This document shows, piece after piece, positions 45,256 through 53,827 of a stretch of 64,000 nucleotides of DNA. The stretch is from DATFDN01 sp963756495 (GTDB taxonomy: Bacteria; Pseudomonadota; Alphaproteobacteria; Acetobacterales; Acetobacteraceae), in contig CAVWNS010000002.1 of NCBI GenBank assembly GCA_963756495.1, positions 620,001 through 684,000 of the forward strand, read 5' to 3'. Each line of letters opens with the position of its first letter. The stretch's first letter is position 1. Made by a program: the position numbers and the translations under genes. Under the pieces are notes generated by a model. The model ran no database searches and was not told the origin of the DNA. It was given only the letters and a program-made list of their open reading frames with translations.

Positions 45256-46358
45256 TCGTTCCTGCCGCTCTCGCGCTGGTCGTCTGGCTGTATCTGCTGC
45301 TCGGCCACGGGCGGTTCTGGCAGGCCGGGCCGGTGCTGGATGCCGCGCAGCCGGCAACGGCGCCCGCCGTCGCGATCGTGGTGCCGGCGCGCGACGAGGC
45401 GCCGGTGATCGAGACCGCGCTCCGCTCGCTGCTGGCGCAGGACTATCCCGGCGCGTTCCGGGTGATTCTGGTCGATGACGAGAGCACCGACGGGACAGGC
45501 GAGCGCGCCCGCGCGCTGGCCGATCCACGGCTGAGCGTGGTCGTCGGGCAGGCGCGCCCGGCGGGCTGGAGCGGCAAGCTGTGGGCGCTGGCGCAGGGCA
45601 TCGACATGGCGGCGGAGTCGGAACTGATCCTGCTGACCGACGCGGACATCGTGCATGACCCGCGCCACCTCTCGGTGCTGGTCGCGCAGGCCGAGGAGCG
45701 CGACCTCGTCTCCGAGATGGTGGCGCTGTCCTGCGCGAGCCTGGCCGAGACCGCGCTGATCCCGGCCTTCGTGTTCTTTTTCCAGCTGCTTTACCCGTTC
45801 GCGTGGGTAAACGACCCGCTGCGCGCCACCGCCGCCGCCGCCGGCGGGACGATCCTGGTGCGCCGGCGCGCGCTGACGCGCATCGGCGGGATCAGAGCCG
45901 TGCGCGGCGAGCTGATCGATGATGTGGCGCTGGCCGTTGCAGTTAAGCGCGGCGGGCGGATCTGGCTGGGGCACAGCGCGCTGGCCCGTTCCGTCCGGCC
46001 CTATCCTCATCTCGCGGACATCTGGCGCATGGTGGCGCGCACGGCGTACGTGCAGCTCCGGTTCTCGCCGCTGCTGCTGGTGGGGTGCGTGGTGGCGATG
46101 GCGCTGACCTGGCTGGTGCCGCCGCTGGCCGCGATCGCCGGACGCGGCGCGGTCCGCGCAATGGGCGCGGCGGCCTGGGCAGGGATGGCGTGGTCGTATC
46201 TGCCGACCTTGCGGCGGTTCCGCCTATCGCCGCTCTGGGCGCCGTTCCTGCCGCTGGTCGCGGTGTTCTACACGGCGGCGACGATCGGCTCGGCGCTGAA
46301 CCACCATGTCGGGCGCGGCGTGGTGTGGAAGAGCCGCGCCTACACGGGGGCCGCGTGA
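45252..46358 (+). CDS. hpnB: Hopene-associated glycosyltransferase HpnB
   Basis: A 368-residue membrane-bound GT2 enzyme: an N-terminal helix (PAALALVVWLYLLLG), IVVPARDEAPVIETALRSLL, VILVDDESTDGTGERARALA, LLTDADIVHDPRHLSVL, and three C-terminal membrane helices. These define HpnB. The start overlaps the hpnA stop and the stop overlaps the hpnC start (GTGA), so the four hpn genes are read as one unit. Confidence 0.92.
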   Translation: MIVPAALALVVWLYLLLGHGRFWQAGPVLDAAQPATAPAVAIVVPARDEAPVIETALRSLLAQDYPGAFRVILVDDESTDGTGERARALADPRLSVVVGQARPAGWSGKLWALAQGIDMAAESELILLTDADIVHDPRHLSVLVAQAEERDLVSEMVALSCASLAETALIPAFVFFFQLLYPFAWVNDPLRATAAAAGGTILVRRRALTRIGGIRAVRGELIDDVALAVAVKRGGRIWLGHSALARSVRPYPHLADIWRMVARTAYVQLRFSPLLLVGCVVAMALTWLVPPLAAIAGRGAVRAMGAAAWAGMAWSYLPTLRRFRLSPLWAPFLPLVAVFYTAATIGSALNHHVGRGVVWKSRAYTGAA

Positions 46359-47191
46359 GCGAGGCAGCGAGCGTCGAGGCGTGGTCCGGCAAGGATCGCG
46401 GCGCCGAGAACTTCCCGGTCGGCTCGCTGCTGATCCGCCCGGCGCTGCGCCCGCACGTGCATGCGTTTTATGCGTTCGCGCGCAATGCCGACGACATCGC
46501 GGACAGTCCCGCGCTGACCGAAGCCGAGAAGCGGGCACGGCTTGATCTGATGGAGGACGTGCTGCTCGGGCGGCGCGAGTCGGGTGCGCCCTCGGCCCTG
46601 CGGCTGCGGGCGAGCCTCGCGGCGAGCGGGGTGACTTCGCGCCATGCGAGCGACCTGCTGGTGGCGTTCCGCCAGGACGCGACCAAGCGGCGGTACGCGA
46701 GTTGGGCGGAACTATATGAGTATTGCCGGTACTCGGCGATGCCGGTTGGCCGCCACGTGCTCGACCTCCATGCGGAGGACACCGCGACGTATGCGCCCTC
46801 GGATGCGCTGTGCGTTGCCTTGCAGGTGCTGAACCATTTGCAGGACGGCGCCAAGGATCTCGCCGCGCTGGATCGCTGCTATCTGCCGGGCGATCTGCTC
46901 GCGCGGCACGGTGCCTCGGTCGAGGATCTGCGGGCGACGGCGGCGAGCCCGGGGCTGCGGCGCGTGTTCGACGTGCTGCTGGACGAGGTGGACGTGCTCA
47001 ACCGCGCCGCTGCGGACCTGCCCCGGCGCGCGCGCGACCGGCGGCTGCGGGTGGAGACGGCGGTGATCGTGGGGCTGGCGCGCCGGCTCGCCCGCCGGCT
47101 ACGCCGGGGCGACCCGGTGGCGCGGCGCGTCGCGCTGAGAAACGCCGACGCGGGCGCGAGCGTGCTCGCCGCGTTGCGCTTCCTGCGATGA
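46355..47191 (+). CDS. hpnC: Squalene synthase HpnC
   Basis: A 278-residue trans-isoprenyl diphosphate synthase-like enzyme. The first aspartate-rich motif is FYAFARNADDIAD; the second is LNHLQDGAKDLAALDRCYLP. In alphaproteobacteria HpnC converts presqualene diphosphate (from HpnD) to hydroxysqualene, which HpnE reduces to squalene. GTG start at 46355, overlapping the hpnB stop by 4 bp. hpnD follows 7 bp later. Confidence 0.92.
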   Translation: MSEAASVEAWSGKDRGAENFPVGSLLIRPALRPHVHAFYAFARNADDIADSPALTEAEKRARLDLMEDVLLGRRESGAPSALRLRASLAASGVTSRHASDLLVAFRQDATKRRYASWAELYEYCRYSAMPVGRHVLDLHAEDTATYAPSDALCVALQVLNHLQDGAKDLAALDRCYLPGDLLARHGASVEDLRATAASPGLRRVFDVLLDEVDVLNRAAADLPRRARDRRLRVETAVIVGLARRLARRLRRGDPVARRVALRNADAGASVLAALRFLR

Positions 47192-47198
47192 GCGCGCC

Positions 47199-48056
47199 GT
47201 GGTGAGCGCGCCCCTGGGCTGCGCGCCGGCAGACATTCAGGCGGTGGAAGCGGTGGTGCGCGCCGCCGGCACGTCGTTCTATCGCGGGATGCGCGCGCTA
47301 CCGCCCGATCGGCGTCATGCGATGTACGCGATCTATGCGTTCTGCCGACTGGTGGACGACATCGCCGACGAGGAGGGCGATCTGGCCGACAAGCGCCGCC
47401 GGCTCGCCGCGTGGCGCGCTCGGATCGCCGGATTGTATCGCGGCGAGGCCGATGATCCGGTCACGCGCGTGCTGCGCGCCGCGACGGAGCGTTTCGCGCT
47501 GCGTCGGGAGGATTTCATCGCGGTGATCGACGGGATGGAGATGGACGCCGAGGCGCCCGTCGTCGCGCCCGATCTCGCCACGCTGGACCTCTATTGCGAC
47601 CGCGTGGCCGGCGCGGTTGGGCGGCTGTCGGTGCGCGCCTTCGGCGATGCGTCCCCGGCGGCCGACCGGGTGGCCGACGCGCTGGGCCGGGCCTTGCAGC
47701 TCACCAACATCCTGCGTGACGTGGACGAGGACGCCGCGCGCGGACGGCTCTATCTGCCGTGCGAGTGGCTGGACGCGGCTTGCGTGCCGCGCGATCCGGC
47801 CGGCGCGCTCGCCGCTCCGGGTCTCGGGGCGGTCTGCGCGCGCGTCGCGGATTTAGCGCACCAGCATTTCCGCACCGCCGAGGCCGCCATGCGCGCGTGC
47901 GACCGGCGCGCGATGAAACCGGCCCGGCTGATGGGCGCGACCTACGCGGCGATGCTGGCGCGGCTGGAGCGGCGGGGCTGGGAACGGCGCGCCGAGCGGG
48001 TCAGCTTGTCGAAATGGCGCAAGCTGTGGCTGGTGCTGCGCTATGGGCTGGGATGA
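47199..48056 (+). CDS. hpnD: Presqualene diphosphate synthase HpnD
   Basis: A 285-residue squalene/phytoene synthase family enzyme condensing two farnesyl diphosphates to presqualene diphosphate. Motifs are FCRLVDDIADEEGD and LTNILRDVDEDAARGRLYLP with conserved Tyr. Two adjacent GTG codons (47199, 47202) can start it. The gene usually next in line, hpnE, is absent: the block ends here, with an acetyltransferase following after 84 bp. Confidence 0.93.
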   Translation: MVSAPLGCAPADIQAVEAVVRAAGTSFYRGMRALPPDRRHAMYAIYAFCRLVDDIADEEGDLADKRRRLAAWRARIAGLYRGEADDPVTRVLRAATERFALRREDFIAVIDGMEMDAEAPVVAPDLATLDLYCDRVAGAVGRLSVRAFGDASPAADRVADALGRALQLTNILRDVDEDAARGRLYLPCEWLDAACVPRDPAGALAAPGLGAVCARVADLAHQHFRTAEAAMRACDRRAMKPARLMGATYAAMLARLERRGWERRAERVSLSKWRKLWLVLRYGLG

Positions 48057-48139
48057 GGCGCCGGGCGTTGGCATGATAGGCCCGCAGGTCCGGTGTTACG
48101 GGTCCTGTTGTCGCACTTTCTGAGAGGCTTCGTTCGTCG

Positions 48140-49075
48140 ATGGATATTGTCATCCGGCCCATGGAAGACCGGGACCTTGATGCCGCCGATCGGGCGCTCC
48201 GCCTGGCCTTCGGGACCGAGTTCCGCCTGCCCGAGCCGATGCAGTTCCTCGGCGACGCGGACCTAATTCGCCCACGGTGGCGGACGAACCCACGTGGTTG
48301 CTTCGTCGCCGAAGCCGGGGGCGATGTCGTCGGCAGCGTGACGATCATGAACTGGGGCAGCGTGGCCGTCCTCGGGCCGCTCAGCATCCATCCGGACCAC
48401 TGGAACCAGGGAATTGCCCGCCAACTCCTGTTGTCGGCTCTCAAGGCGGCGGACGCGCAACAGGCACGGCTGGTCGTGCTGTTCACCGATCCGGCCAGCC
48501 CAAGGCATCTGCGTCTATACGAGAGCGTCGGCTTCACCTCGCAGAACCTCATTACCGTGATGGCCAAGGCCGCCGGGCCTGGCACTCCGCCGCGCCCGCC
48601 CCTTTTGTTCTCGCAACAGACATCGGAGGGGCGGTCGGAGGCTCTCGCGGCGTGCCGACGGATTGTCGGCACGATCTTCGACGGCCTCGATCTCGGCCAC
48701 GAGATAGAGGCCGCTGCCGATCAGCGGCTCGGGGACACGATCCTGCTGCGTGACGCGGATGAGATCATCGGCTTCGCCCTGTGCCATGAGGGATCGGGTA
48801 GCGAGGCGGGCACCGGAACGCTCGCGATCAAGTTCGGTGCCTTCCTTCCTGGCGCGAAACGCGCGTTCCGCGACCTGCTCGCGGCAACGGAGGCGCTTGC
48901 CGGCCTGAGGGCGGCCGGACGCGTCCAAGCCAGCGCGAATCACGCAAGACGGGATGCCTACGAGATGATGAAGGCATGCGGATACCGAACCGAGATTTCC
49001 GGTGTCGCCATGCGCCGCCCCGGTTCTGACGGCTACGACAGGCCGGATATTCTGGTCGTCGATGAGTGGCGCTAG
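48140..49075 (+). CDS. Two-domain GNAT N-acetyltransferase
   Basis: A 311-residue protein with two tandem GNAT folds. The N-terminal one has the acetyl-CoA loop IHPDHWNQGIARQLLLSAL and LRLYESVGFTSQNL; the C-terminal one (about residue 155 onward) is weaker and lacks a clear Q/RxxGxG/A. The substrate is unknown. It is not overlapped with hpnD and is probably not part of the hopanoid unit. Confidence 0.8.
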   Translation: MDIVIRPMEDRDLDAADRALRLAFGTEFRLPEPMQFLGDADLIRPRWRTNPRGCFVAEAGGDVVGSVTIMNWGSVAVLGPLSIHPDHWNQGIARQLLLSALKAADAQQARLVVLFTDPASPRHLRLYESVGFTSQNLITVMAKAAGPGTPPRPPLLFSQQTSEGRSEALAACRRIVGTIFDGLDLGHEIEAAADQRLGDTILLRDADEIIGFALCHEGSGSEAGTGTLAIKFGAFLPGAKRAFRDLLAATEALAGLRAAGRVQASANHARRDAYEMMKACGYRTEISGVAMRRPGSDGYDRPDILVVDEWR

Positions 49076-49168
49076 CCTTGGGCCTGCGTCTTGGGCCTGC
49101 GTGGCAGTCATGCTAGTGACGACGGCCCTGTCGAGCACAAACCTTTGGGCGTTGGATCAGGGGAGGCG

Positions 49169-49831
49169 ATGCGCCCGTTAAACCCGCTTGCGGAGACCGA
49201 CATCCTGGGCTTGGTGGACCTCCAGCCGACTTTCATGCCAGGTGGGGAATTGCCGGTGCCCGAGGGCGACGCGGTCCTGCCGATTATCAATCGGCTGCTG
49301 CTGACCGGTCAATTCTCCCATGCATTCGCCACGCAGGACTGGCACCCGCCGGGGCATCGCTCCTTCGCCAGCGCCCATCCCGGCGCGCGGCCCTTTGAGA
49401 CGATCGCGATGCCGTACGGGGCGCAAATCCTCTGGCCGGACCACGCGATGCAGGGCAGTGCCAACGCGGCGATCCACCCGGAGGTGGATTTTGCCAAGGT
49501 GGAGGTGATCATCCGCAAGGGTTTCGATCCGGCGATCGACAGCTACTCGGCATTCTTCGAGAACGACCGCCGCACCGCGACGGGTCTCGACGGCTGGCTG
49601 CGGCAACGCGGCTTCCGACGCATCTTCCTCGCCGGGCTGGCGAACGATTTCTGCGTCGCCTGGTCCGCCGAGGACGCGATTGGCCTGGGCTACGAGGTCT
49701 GCGTGATCGACGATGCGTGCCGGGGCATCGGCATCCCGACCGTCGCGGGTCGCACGACGATCGATGAGGCGCGCGCGCGCCTGCAAGAGTTGAGCGTAAC
49801 ATTCATTCGCAGCGCCGACATCATGGCCTGA
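49169..49831 (+). CDS. pncA: Nicotinamidase
   Basis: A 220-residue isochorismatase-fold amidase that converts nicotinamide to nicotinate for NAD salvage. Catalytic Asp in LGLVDLQPTFMPG, Lys in VIIRKGFDPAIDSYS and Cys in LANDFCVAWSAEDAI are present; metal-binding Asp and His are in ATQDWHPPGHRSF. GGGGAGG lies just before ATG 49169. It stands alone before the insertion-sequence block. Confidence 0.93.
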   Translation: MRPLNPLAETDILGLVDLQPTFMPGGELPVPEGDAVLPIINRLLLTGQFSHAFATQDWHPPGHRSFASAHPGARPFETIAMPYGAQILWPDHAMQGSANAAIHPEVDFAKVEVIIRKGFDPAIDSYSAFFENDRRTATGLDGWLRQRGFRRIFLAGLANDFCVAWSAEDAIGLGYEVCVIDDACRGIGIPTVAGRTTIDEARARLQELSVTFIRSADIMA

Positions 49832-49945
49832 TTTGCCTTCCAGACTGCCCGGTCGTTCATTGCGAGATAGGATTGGCAGGACAGGTCCAGCCGCGCCCAC
49901 TTTTTAGGAGCGGGCGCCTGGCTGGGTCCTGACAGGGCCTCGATG

Positions 49946-50104
49946 TCAGTGAGGGTGAGCGTCGGTGGGCGGCACCTTGGAGATGGTGCGGACCAGCCAC
50001 GCCTTGAGGCGGGTCCCGACATTGGCGGTCAGCGCGCGGAGGATCTCCTGCCGGCCCTGCTGGGCTAGCAGCATGGCTTCACCGAATTGGTCGAATGTGT
50101 TCAT
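49946..50104 (-). CDS. Small hypothetical protein
   Basis: A 52-residue protein, MNTFDQFGEAMLLAQQGRQE followed by ILRALTANVGTRLKAWLVRT and a short polar end. It is amphipathic and Ala/Leu-rich, with AAGGA about 8 bp before the ATG and normal codon use. No known family recognised; it looks like a real gene and not a shadow. It lies between pncA and the IS block, with no coding partner. The stretch 50105-50276 shows nothing else. Confidence 0.5.
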   Translation of the reverse strand: MNTFDQFGEAMLLAQQGRQEILRALTANVGTRLKAWLVRTISKVPPTDAHPH

Positions 50105-51117
50105 GAGTGGTGTCCTTCTGAGCGGGCTAAGCCCAATTGGAAGTGGAAGGACGTTTCCTGGCTTTCGCCACAATGCAACATAGGGTCGGACATGCTGCAT
50201 TGCAACATGGATTCATTGCGGAATGGTGAAGCATTGGGGAGGCGCTGGGAGCGGTCATTTGCCCCCTTGTCAGGGCCTAGCATTACAGTTGCGGATCTCT
50301 GCGATCTCTGAATTGATGGGCGACCATGATTCGGGAGATCATGGATGTCGGGTGCCTCAATCGAGACGACGCTTGAGCTCTGGGCCTCGTCGCTGCGGGA
50401 TGTGAAGGCGCGGATCAGGCCGCTGTTCACGCAGGAGCGGGTCGCGGCATCGGCTGGATCGTTCCTCGACGGCCTGCTGGGCGACGAGCGGCGCAAGACC
50501 GGCTGGATGCGCGCGGATGCGGCGGGCGACCCGGGCCGGTGGCGTCAGCAGGCCCTTCTCGGCCGCGGGCGATGGGATGCGGAAGCGCTGCGCGACGTGG
50601 TGCGGAACTACGGCGTCGAGCACCTGGCGGCCGATGACGCAGTTCTGGTCATCGACGAGACGGGCTTCCTCAAACAGGGCCGCGCATCGTGCGGCGTCGG
50701 CCGTCAATACACGGGCTCGGCGGGCAAGATCACCAATTGCCAGATCGGTGTGTTCGCCGGCTATGTCTCGCGGCACGGCCACGCCTTCATCGACCGGGCG
50801 CTGTATCTGCCGAAGGCCTGGACGGACGATCCGGCCCGGATGGCGGCGGCGCACGTGCCCGACGGCCCGGCATTCGCGACCAAGCCTGCGCTCGCCGTCG
50901 GGATGATCGAGCGAACGATCGCGGTAGGCGCGCCGGCCGCGGCTACGTGCTCGGCGTCAATTCCGATCACCAGTTCCGCTCCTGGCAGCGCAAGCCGCCG
51001 GTCGCCGGCACGGCGGAAGAGATCGCGGGCGCCATCGATCCGTCGCGATGGCGGCGCCTGTCGGCAGGTGCCGGCACGAAGGGCGCGCGGCTGCACGACT
51101 GGGTGTATTGCGAACTA

Positions 51118-52255
51118 GTGCTCTGACTCATACGGACCGTGCAGGCAGTCTGTCGAGCTTGGCCAGGATTGAGGCGGCCGAGGCGGTCCAGACGAACGGC
51201 TTCGGCTCGGCGTTGTGCTCGGCGAGGTAGCGTTTGATGGCGGCTTGCAGATCGACGATCGAATGGAAGCTGCCGCGACGGATGCGCTTGCGCGTCAGCA
51301 CGGAAAAGAAGTTCTCGACGGCGTTCAACCACGATCCGGACGTGGGCGTGAAGTGGAAGGTCCAGCGGGGATGCCGTTCGAGCCACGCCTTCACCTTCGG
51401 ATGCTTATGAGTGGCGTCGTTGTCGACCACCGCCTCGATCAGCTTGCCGGCCGGAACAGCGCGCTCGACGTCGTTGAGGAAGCGGATGAACTCCTCGTGC
51501 CGGTGCTGCTGCATGCAGCGGCCAATGACGGAGCCGTCGAGCACGTTGAGTGCGGCGAACAGCGTGGTCGTGCCGTGGCGCTTGTAGTCGTGGGTCATCG
51601 TGCCGCATCGGCCCGGCTTGATCGGCAAGCCCGGCTGCGTGCGATCGAGCGCCTGGATCTGGCTCTTTTCGTCGATGGACAGCACGACGGCTTGCGTCGG
51701 CGGGTCCAGATAGAGGCCGACGATGTCGGTCAGCTTGGCGGCGAAGTCGGGATCGCGCGACCGCTTGAACGTGCGGATGCGGTGCGGCTGGAGCTTGTGC
51801 GCGGCCCAGATGCGCGGCACCGATGTCAGGGAGATGCCGACGGCCCGAGCCATCGCCCGGCCGGTCCAGTGCGTGGCCTCATGCGGCGGATCGGCGCAGG
51901 TCAGCGCAACGACGCGCGCCACCGTCTCAGCCAAGATCGGCGGCTTGCCAGGCTTGCGCGTCTTGTCTCGCAGCAGCCCGTCCGCGCCCTCCTCGGCGAA
52001 GCGTCGCTGCCAGCGCCAGACCATCGGACGACTGACCCCCAGGCGCGTCGCCACCGGCTGCACCGGGCCGCGCTCCGCTGCCGCAAGCACGACCCGCGCG
52101 CGCTCGACATGCTTTTGCGGCCGATTGCGGTCGGCGAGGATCGCCTCAAGCGTCTCTCTATCCGACGAACTCAGGATCACGCATACCGTCTGTGCCATGC
52201 CGACAGAATCGCACGGTCGCACACCGTTGTGAATTGCCCGAACGGGTCAGAGCAC
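51118..52255 (-). mobile_element. IS630-type element inside IS701 copy A
   Basis: The ends GTGCTCTGAC (51118-51127) and its complement (52246-52255) are inverted, with partial matching beyond. TA is duplicated at 51116-51117 and 52256-52257, as expected for IS630/Tc1. Removing element plus one TA rejoins the host frame as YCELADLDAA, exactly aligned with copy B. Confidence 0.9.
51128..52198 (-). CDS. IS630 family transposase
   Basis: A 356-residue transposase. A helix-turn-helix N-terminal part (VATRLGVSRPMVWRWQRRFA) precedes the DDE domain: Asp in VVLSIDEKSQIQALDRTQPG, Asp in EAVVDNDATHKHPKVKAWLE, and Glu in GSWLNAVENFFSVLTRKRIR. Frame intact and full length, so it may be active. ATG 52198 (MAQTVCVIL) is preferred over the in-frame upstream GTG-type starts. 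Confidence 0.92.
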   Translation of the reverse strand: MAQTVCVILSSSDRETLEAILADRNRPQKHVERARVVLAAAERGPVQPVATRLGVSRPMVWRWQRRFAEEGADGLLRDKTRKPGKPPILAETVARVVALTCADPPHEATHWTGRAMARAVGISLTSVPRIWAAHKLQPHRIRTFKRSRDPDFAAKLTDIVGLYLDPPTQAVVLSIDEKSQIQALDRTQPGLPIKPGRCGTMTHDYKRHGTTTLFAALNVLDGSVIGRCMQQHRHEEFIRFLNDVERAVPAGKLIEAVVDNDATHKHPKVKAWLERHPRWTFHFTPTSGSWLNAVENFFSVLTRKRIRRGSFHSIVDLQAAIKRYLAEHNAEPKPFVWTASAASILAKLDRLPARSV

Positions 52256-52777
52256 TAGCCGACCTCGACGCCGCCGAATACGACGACGCGCGCGCTGGCC
52301 TATGGACGCGCGGCCTGCTGATCCGCCGCAACATCGCCGATGGAGACCTCGCCTTCTCGACTTGGTGTCCGGCCGGAACAAGCATCGAGATGCTGGTCAA
52401 GATCGAGGGACACCGTGGGGCGATCGAAGACAGCTTCGAGACCGTAAAAAACGAATTGGGGCTCGATCACAACGAGACCCGCTCGTGGCATGGCTGGCAT
52501 CGCCACGTCTCGCTGGTCATGCTGGCCTTCGCGATGAGGGCCGCCATCGGGCGCCGCGCGAACACCGCGGCGCCCCCAAAAAGAAGGCGCCGGGTGGCAA
52601 ACACGTCTCGCCGCCGCTGATCCGCTGGTCCGTCCAAGACATCCGGCGCATCGCCGTCAAACTCGCGCAAAGACGCATCCAGCCCGCTCATGTGATCGCA
52701 TGCTCGCTTTGGCGGCGCGCTCATCAAGCCTGTGCCCGAAAGGCTCACCTCCGTCATAAAGCGCAACTGTAATGCTA

Positions 52778-53712
52778 GAGCCCATTTCGAATCTGATCAG
52801 CAACGTCCCAGGCGTCGCAGCAGGATGATGGCGGAAGCGGCGTAGAGGAAGGCTTCGGCGGATGCGATGAGCCTTTCGACATCGCGGGAGAAGCGGCGAT
52901 TGCGCCCGATCCAGGCGAAGAACCGCTCGACCACCCAGCGTCGCTTGTGGACCTGGAACCCGATCTGCCCGTCGATCTTGCGTACGATCTCGACGGCAAT
53001 ACGCGTTGCGTTGGCGACCCGCTCGCCCGCGTAGGCGCTATCGGCGAAGACCCGCTTGACAAAGGGGAATGAGCCACGCGAGGCGCGTAGCAACGGCACG
53101 GCGCCGTCGCGATCCTGGATGTCAGCCGGGCGGACGTGGAGCTTGAGCGCGCGCCCGTCGGTGTCCACCAGGGCGTGCCGCTTGCGACCTTTGATCTTCT
53201 TGCCCGCATCGTAGCCGCGCAGACCGCCCGCTTTGGCCGTCTTGACGCTTTGGCTGTCCAGCACGGCGGCGGTGGGACTGGCCGCGCGTCCGACGCGCTC
53301 GCGATCGCGCATGACCACGTGGTGGTTGATCGTCTCCCATGTCCCGTCATCGCGGAAGCGGGCGAACCAGCGATAGACCGTCGAGAGCGGCGGGAAGCCG
53401 TCGGGCAGCATCGCCCACGTGCAGCCGGCGCGCAGCACGTAGAAGATCGCCTCGATAATCCGCCGCATTGGCCATGTCCGCTTGCGCCCAAGCCGCGACG
53501 GCGCCGGCAAATAGGGCTCCAGGATCGACCACTCCGCATCCGTCAGGTCACTTCTATAGCGAAGGTCCGCGCGGCTATGCGGTGCGCGGATGGTCGGGGT
53601 CCACATGCGATGTCGGCTTCCAGCAAGGCTTCGAACCTGCCCGGAATCACACCTTCCTCGGCCATCCAACCCTACACCTTCGCCGTTCCACATTGATTCC
53701 GAAATGGGCTCT
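52778..53712 (-). mobile_element. IS5-type element B
   Basis: GAGCCCATTTCGAATC (52778-52793) and GATTCCGAAATGGGCTC (53695-53711) are inverted ends. The element sits in the TA of the CTAG that ends IS701 copy A: TA lies at 52776-52777 and 53713-53714, with one extra T. It abuts IS701-A on the left and IS-X on the right with no spacer. Confidence 0.8.
52797..53606 (-). CDS. IS5 family transposase (element B)
   Basis: A 269-residue DDE transposase. The N-terminal domain (RYRSDLTDAEWSILEPYLPA) and HTH precede Asp in VLDSQSVKTAKAGGLRGYD, GKKIKGRKRHALVDTDGRAL, Asp in FADSAYAGERVANA and Glu in RRWVVERFFAWIGRNRR. The ATG at 53606 gives MWTPTIRAPHSRADLRYRSD; a longer in-frame start exists at 53693 but adds unconserved residues. 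Intact. Confidence 0.9.
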   Translation of the reverse strand: MWTPTIRAPHSRADLRYRSDLTDAEWSILEPYLPAPSRLGRKRTWPMRRIIEAIFYVLRAGCTWAMLPDGFPPLSTVYRWFARFRDDGTWETINHHVVMRDRERVGRAASPTAAVLDSQSVKTAKAGGLRGYDAGKKIKGRKRHALVDTDGRALKLHVRPADIQDRDGAVPLLRASRGSFPFVKRVFADSAYAGERVANATRIAVEIVRKIDGQIGFQVHKRRWVVERFFAWIGRNRRFSRDVERLIASAEAFLYAASAIILLRRLGRC

Positions 53713-53827
53713 TAGCTCGACTTTGGCCATTTCGTGCGGGTTTGGGGTGGTGGAGCGGGCGACCGGCTAGCATTACAGTTGCGCTGAACTCTGAATGGAT
53801 GCGGAACCATGACTCGATTCGGAGATC

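Larger units (their letters stand above)
50345..52772 (+). pseudogene. IS701 family transposase, copy A, disrupted
   Basis: The N-terminal half (MSGASIETTLELWASSLRDV to about 50930) retains AVLVIDETGFLKQGRASCG with the first catalytic Asp. Around 50935 the segment equivalent to FAWVAADAVYGVGEVEQVLR of copy B, with the second Asp, is deleted and the frame changes. At 51116 an IS630 element splits the codon region YCEL-ADLDAA. The C-terminal half resumes with RGLLIRRNIADGDLAF and IEDSFETVKNELGLDHNETR (catalytic Glu). The last ~50 residues (LIRWSVQDIRRIAV and on) are in the -1 frame after CCCCCAAAAA. Dead. Confidence 0.85.
50277..52778 (+). mobile_element. IS701-type element, copy A (interrupted)
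   Basis: Inverted ends CATTACAGTTGCG (50281-50293) and CGCAACTGTAATG (52762-52774) are flanked by CTAG on both sides (50277-50280, 52775-52778), matching copy B at 53.8-55.2 kb. An IS630 element is inserted at 51118-52255. Without it the copy is about 1354 bp, roughly 65 bp shorter than copy B, owing to an internal deletion in the transposase gene. Its right CTAG coincides with the left end of the IS5-B element. Confidence 0.9.
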
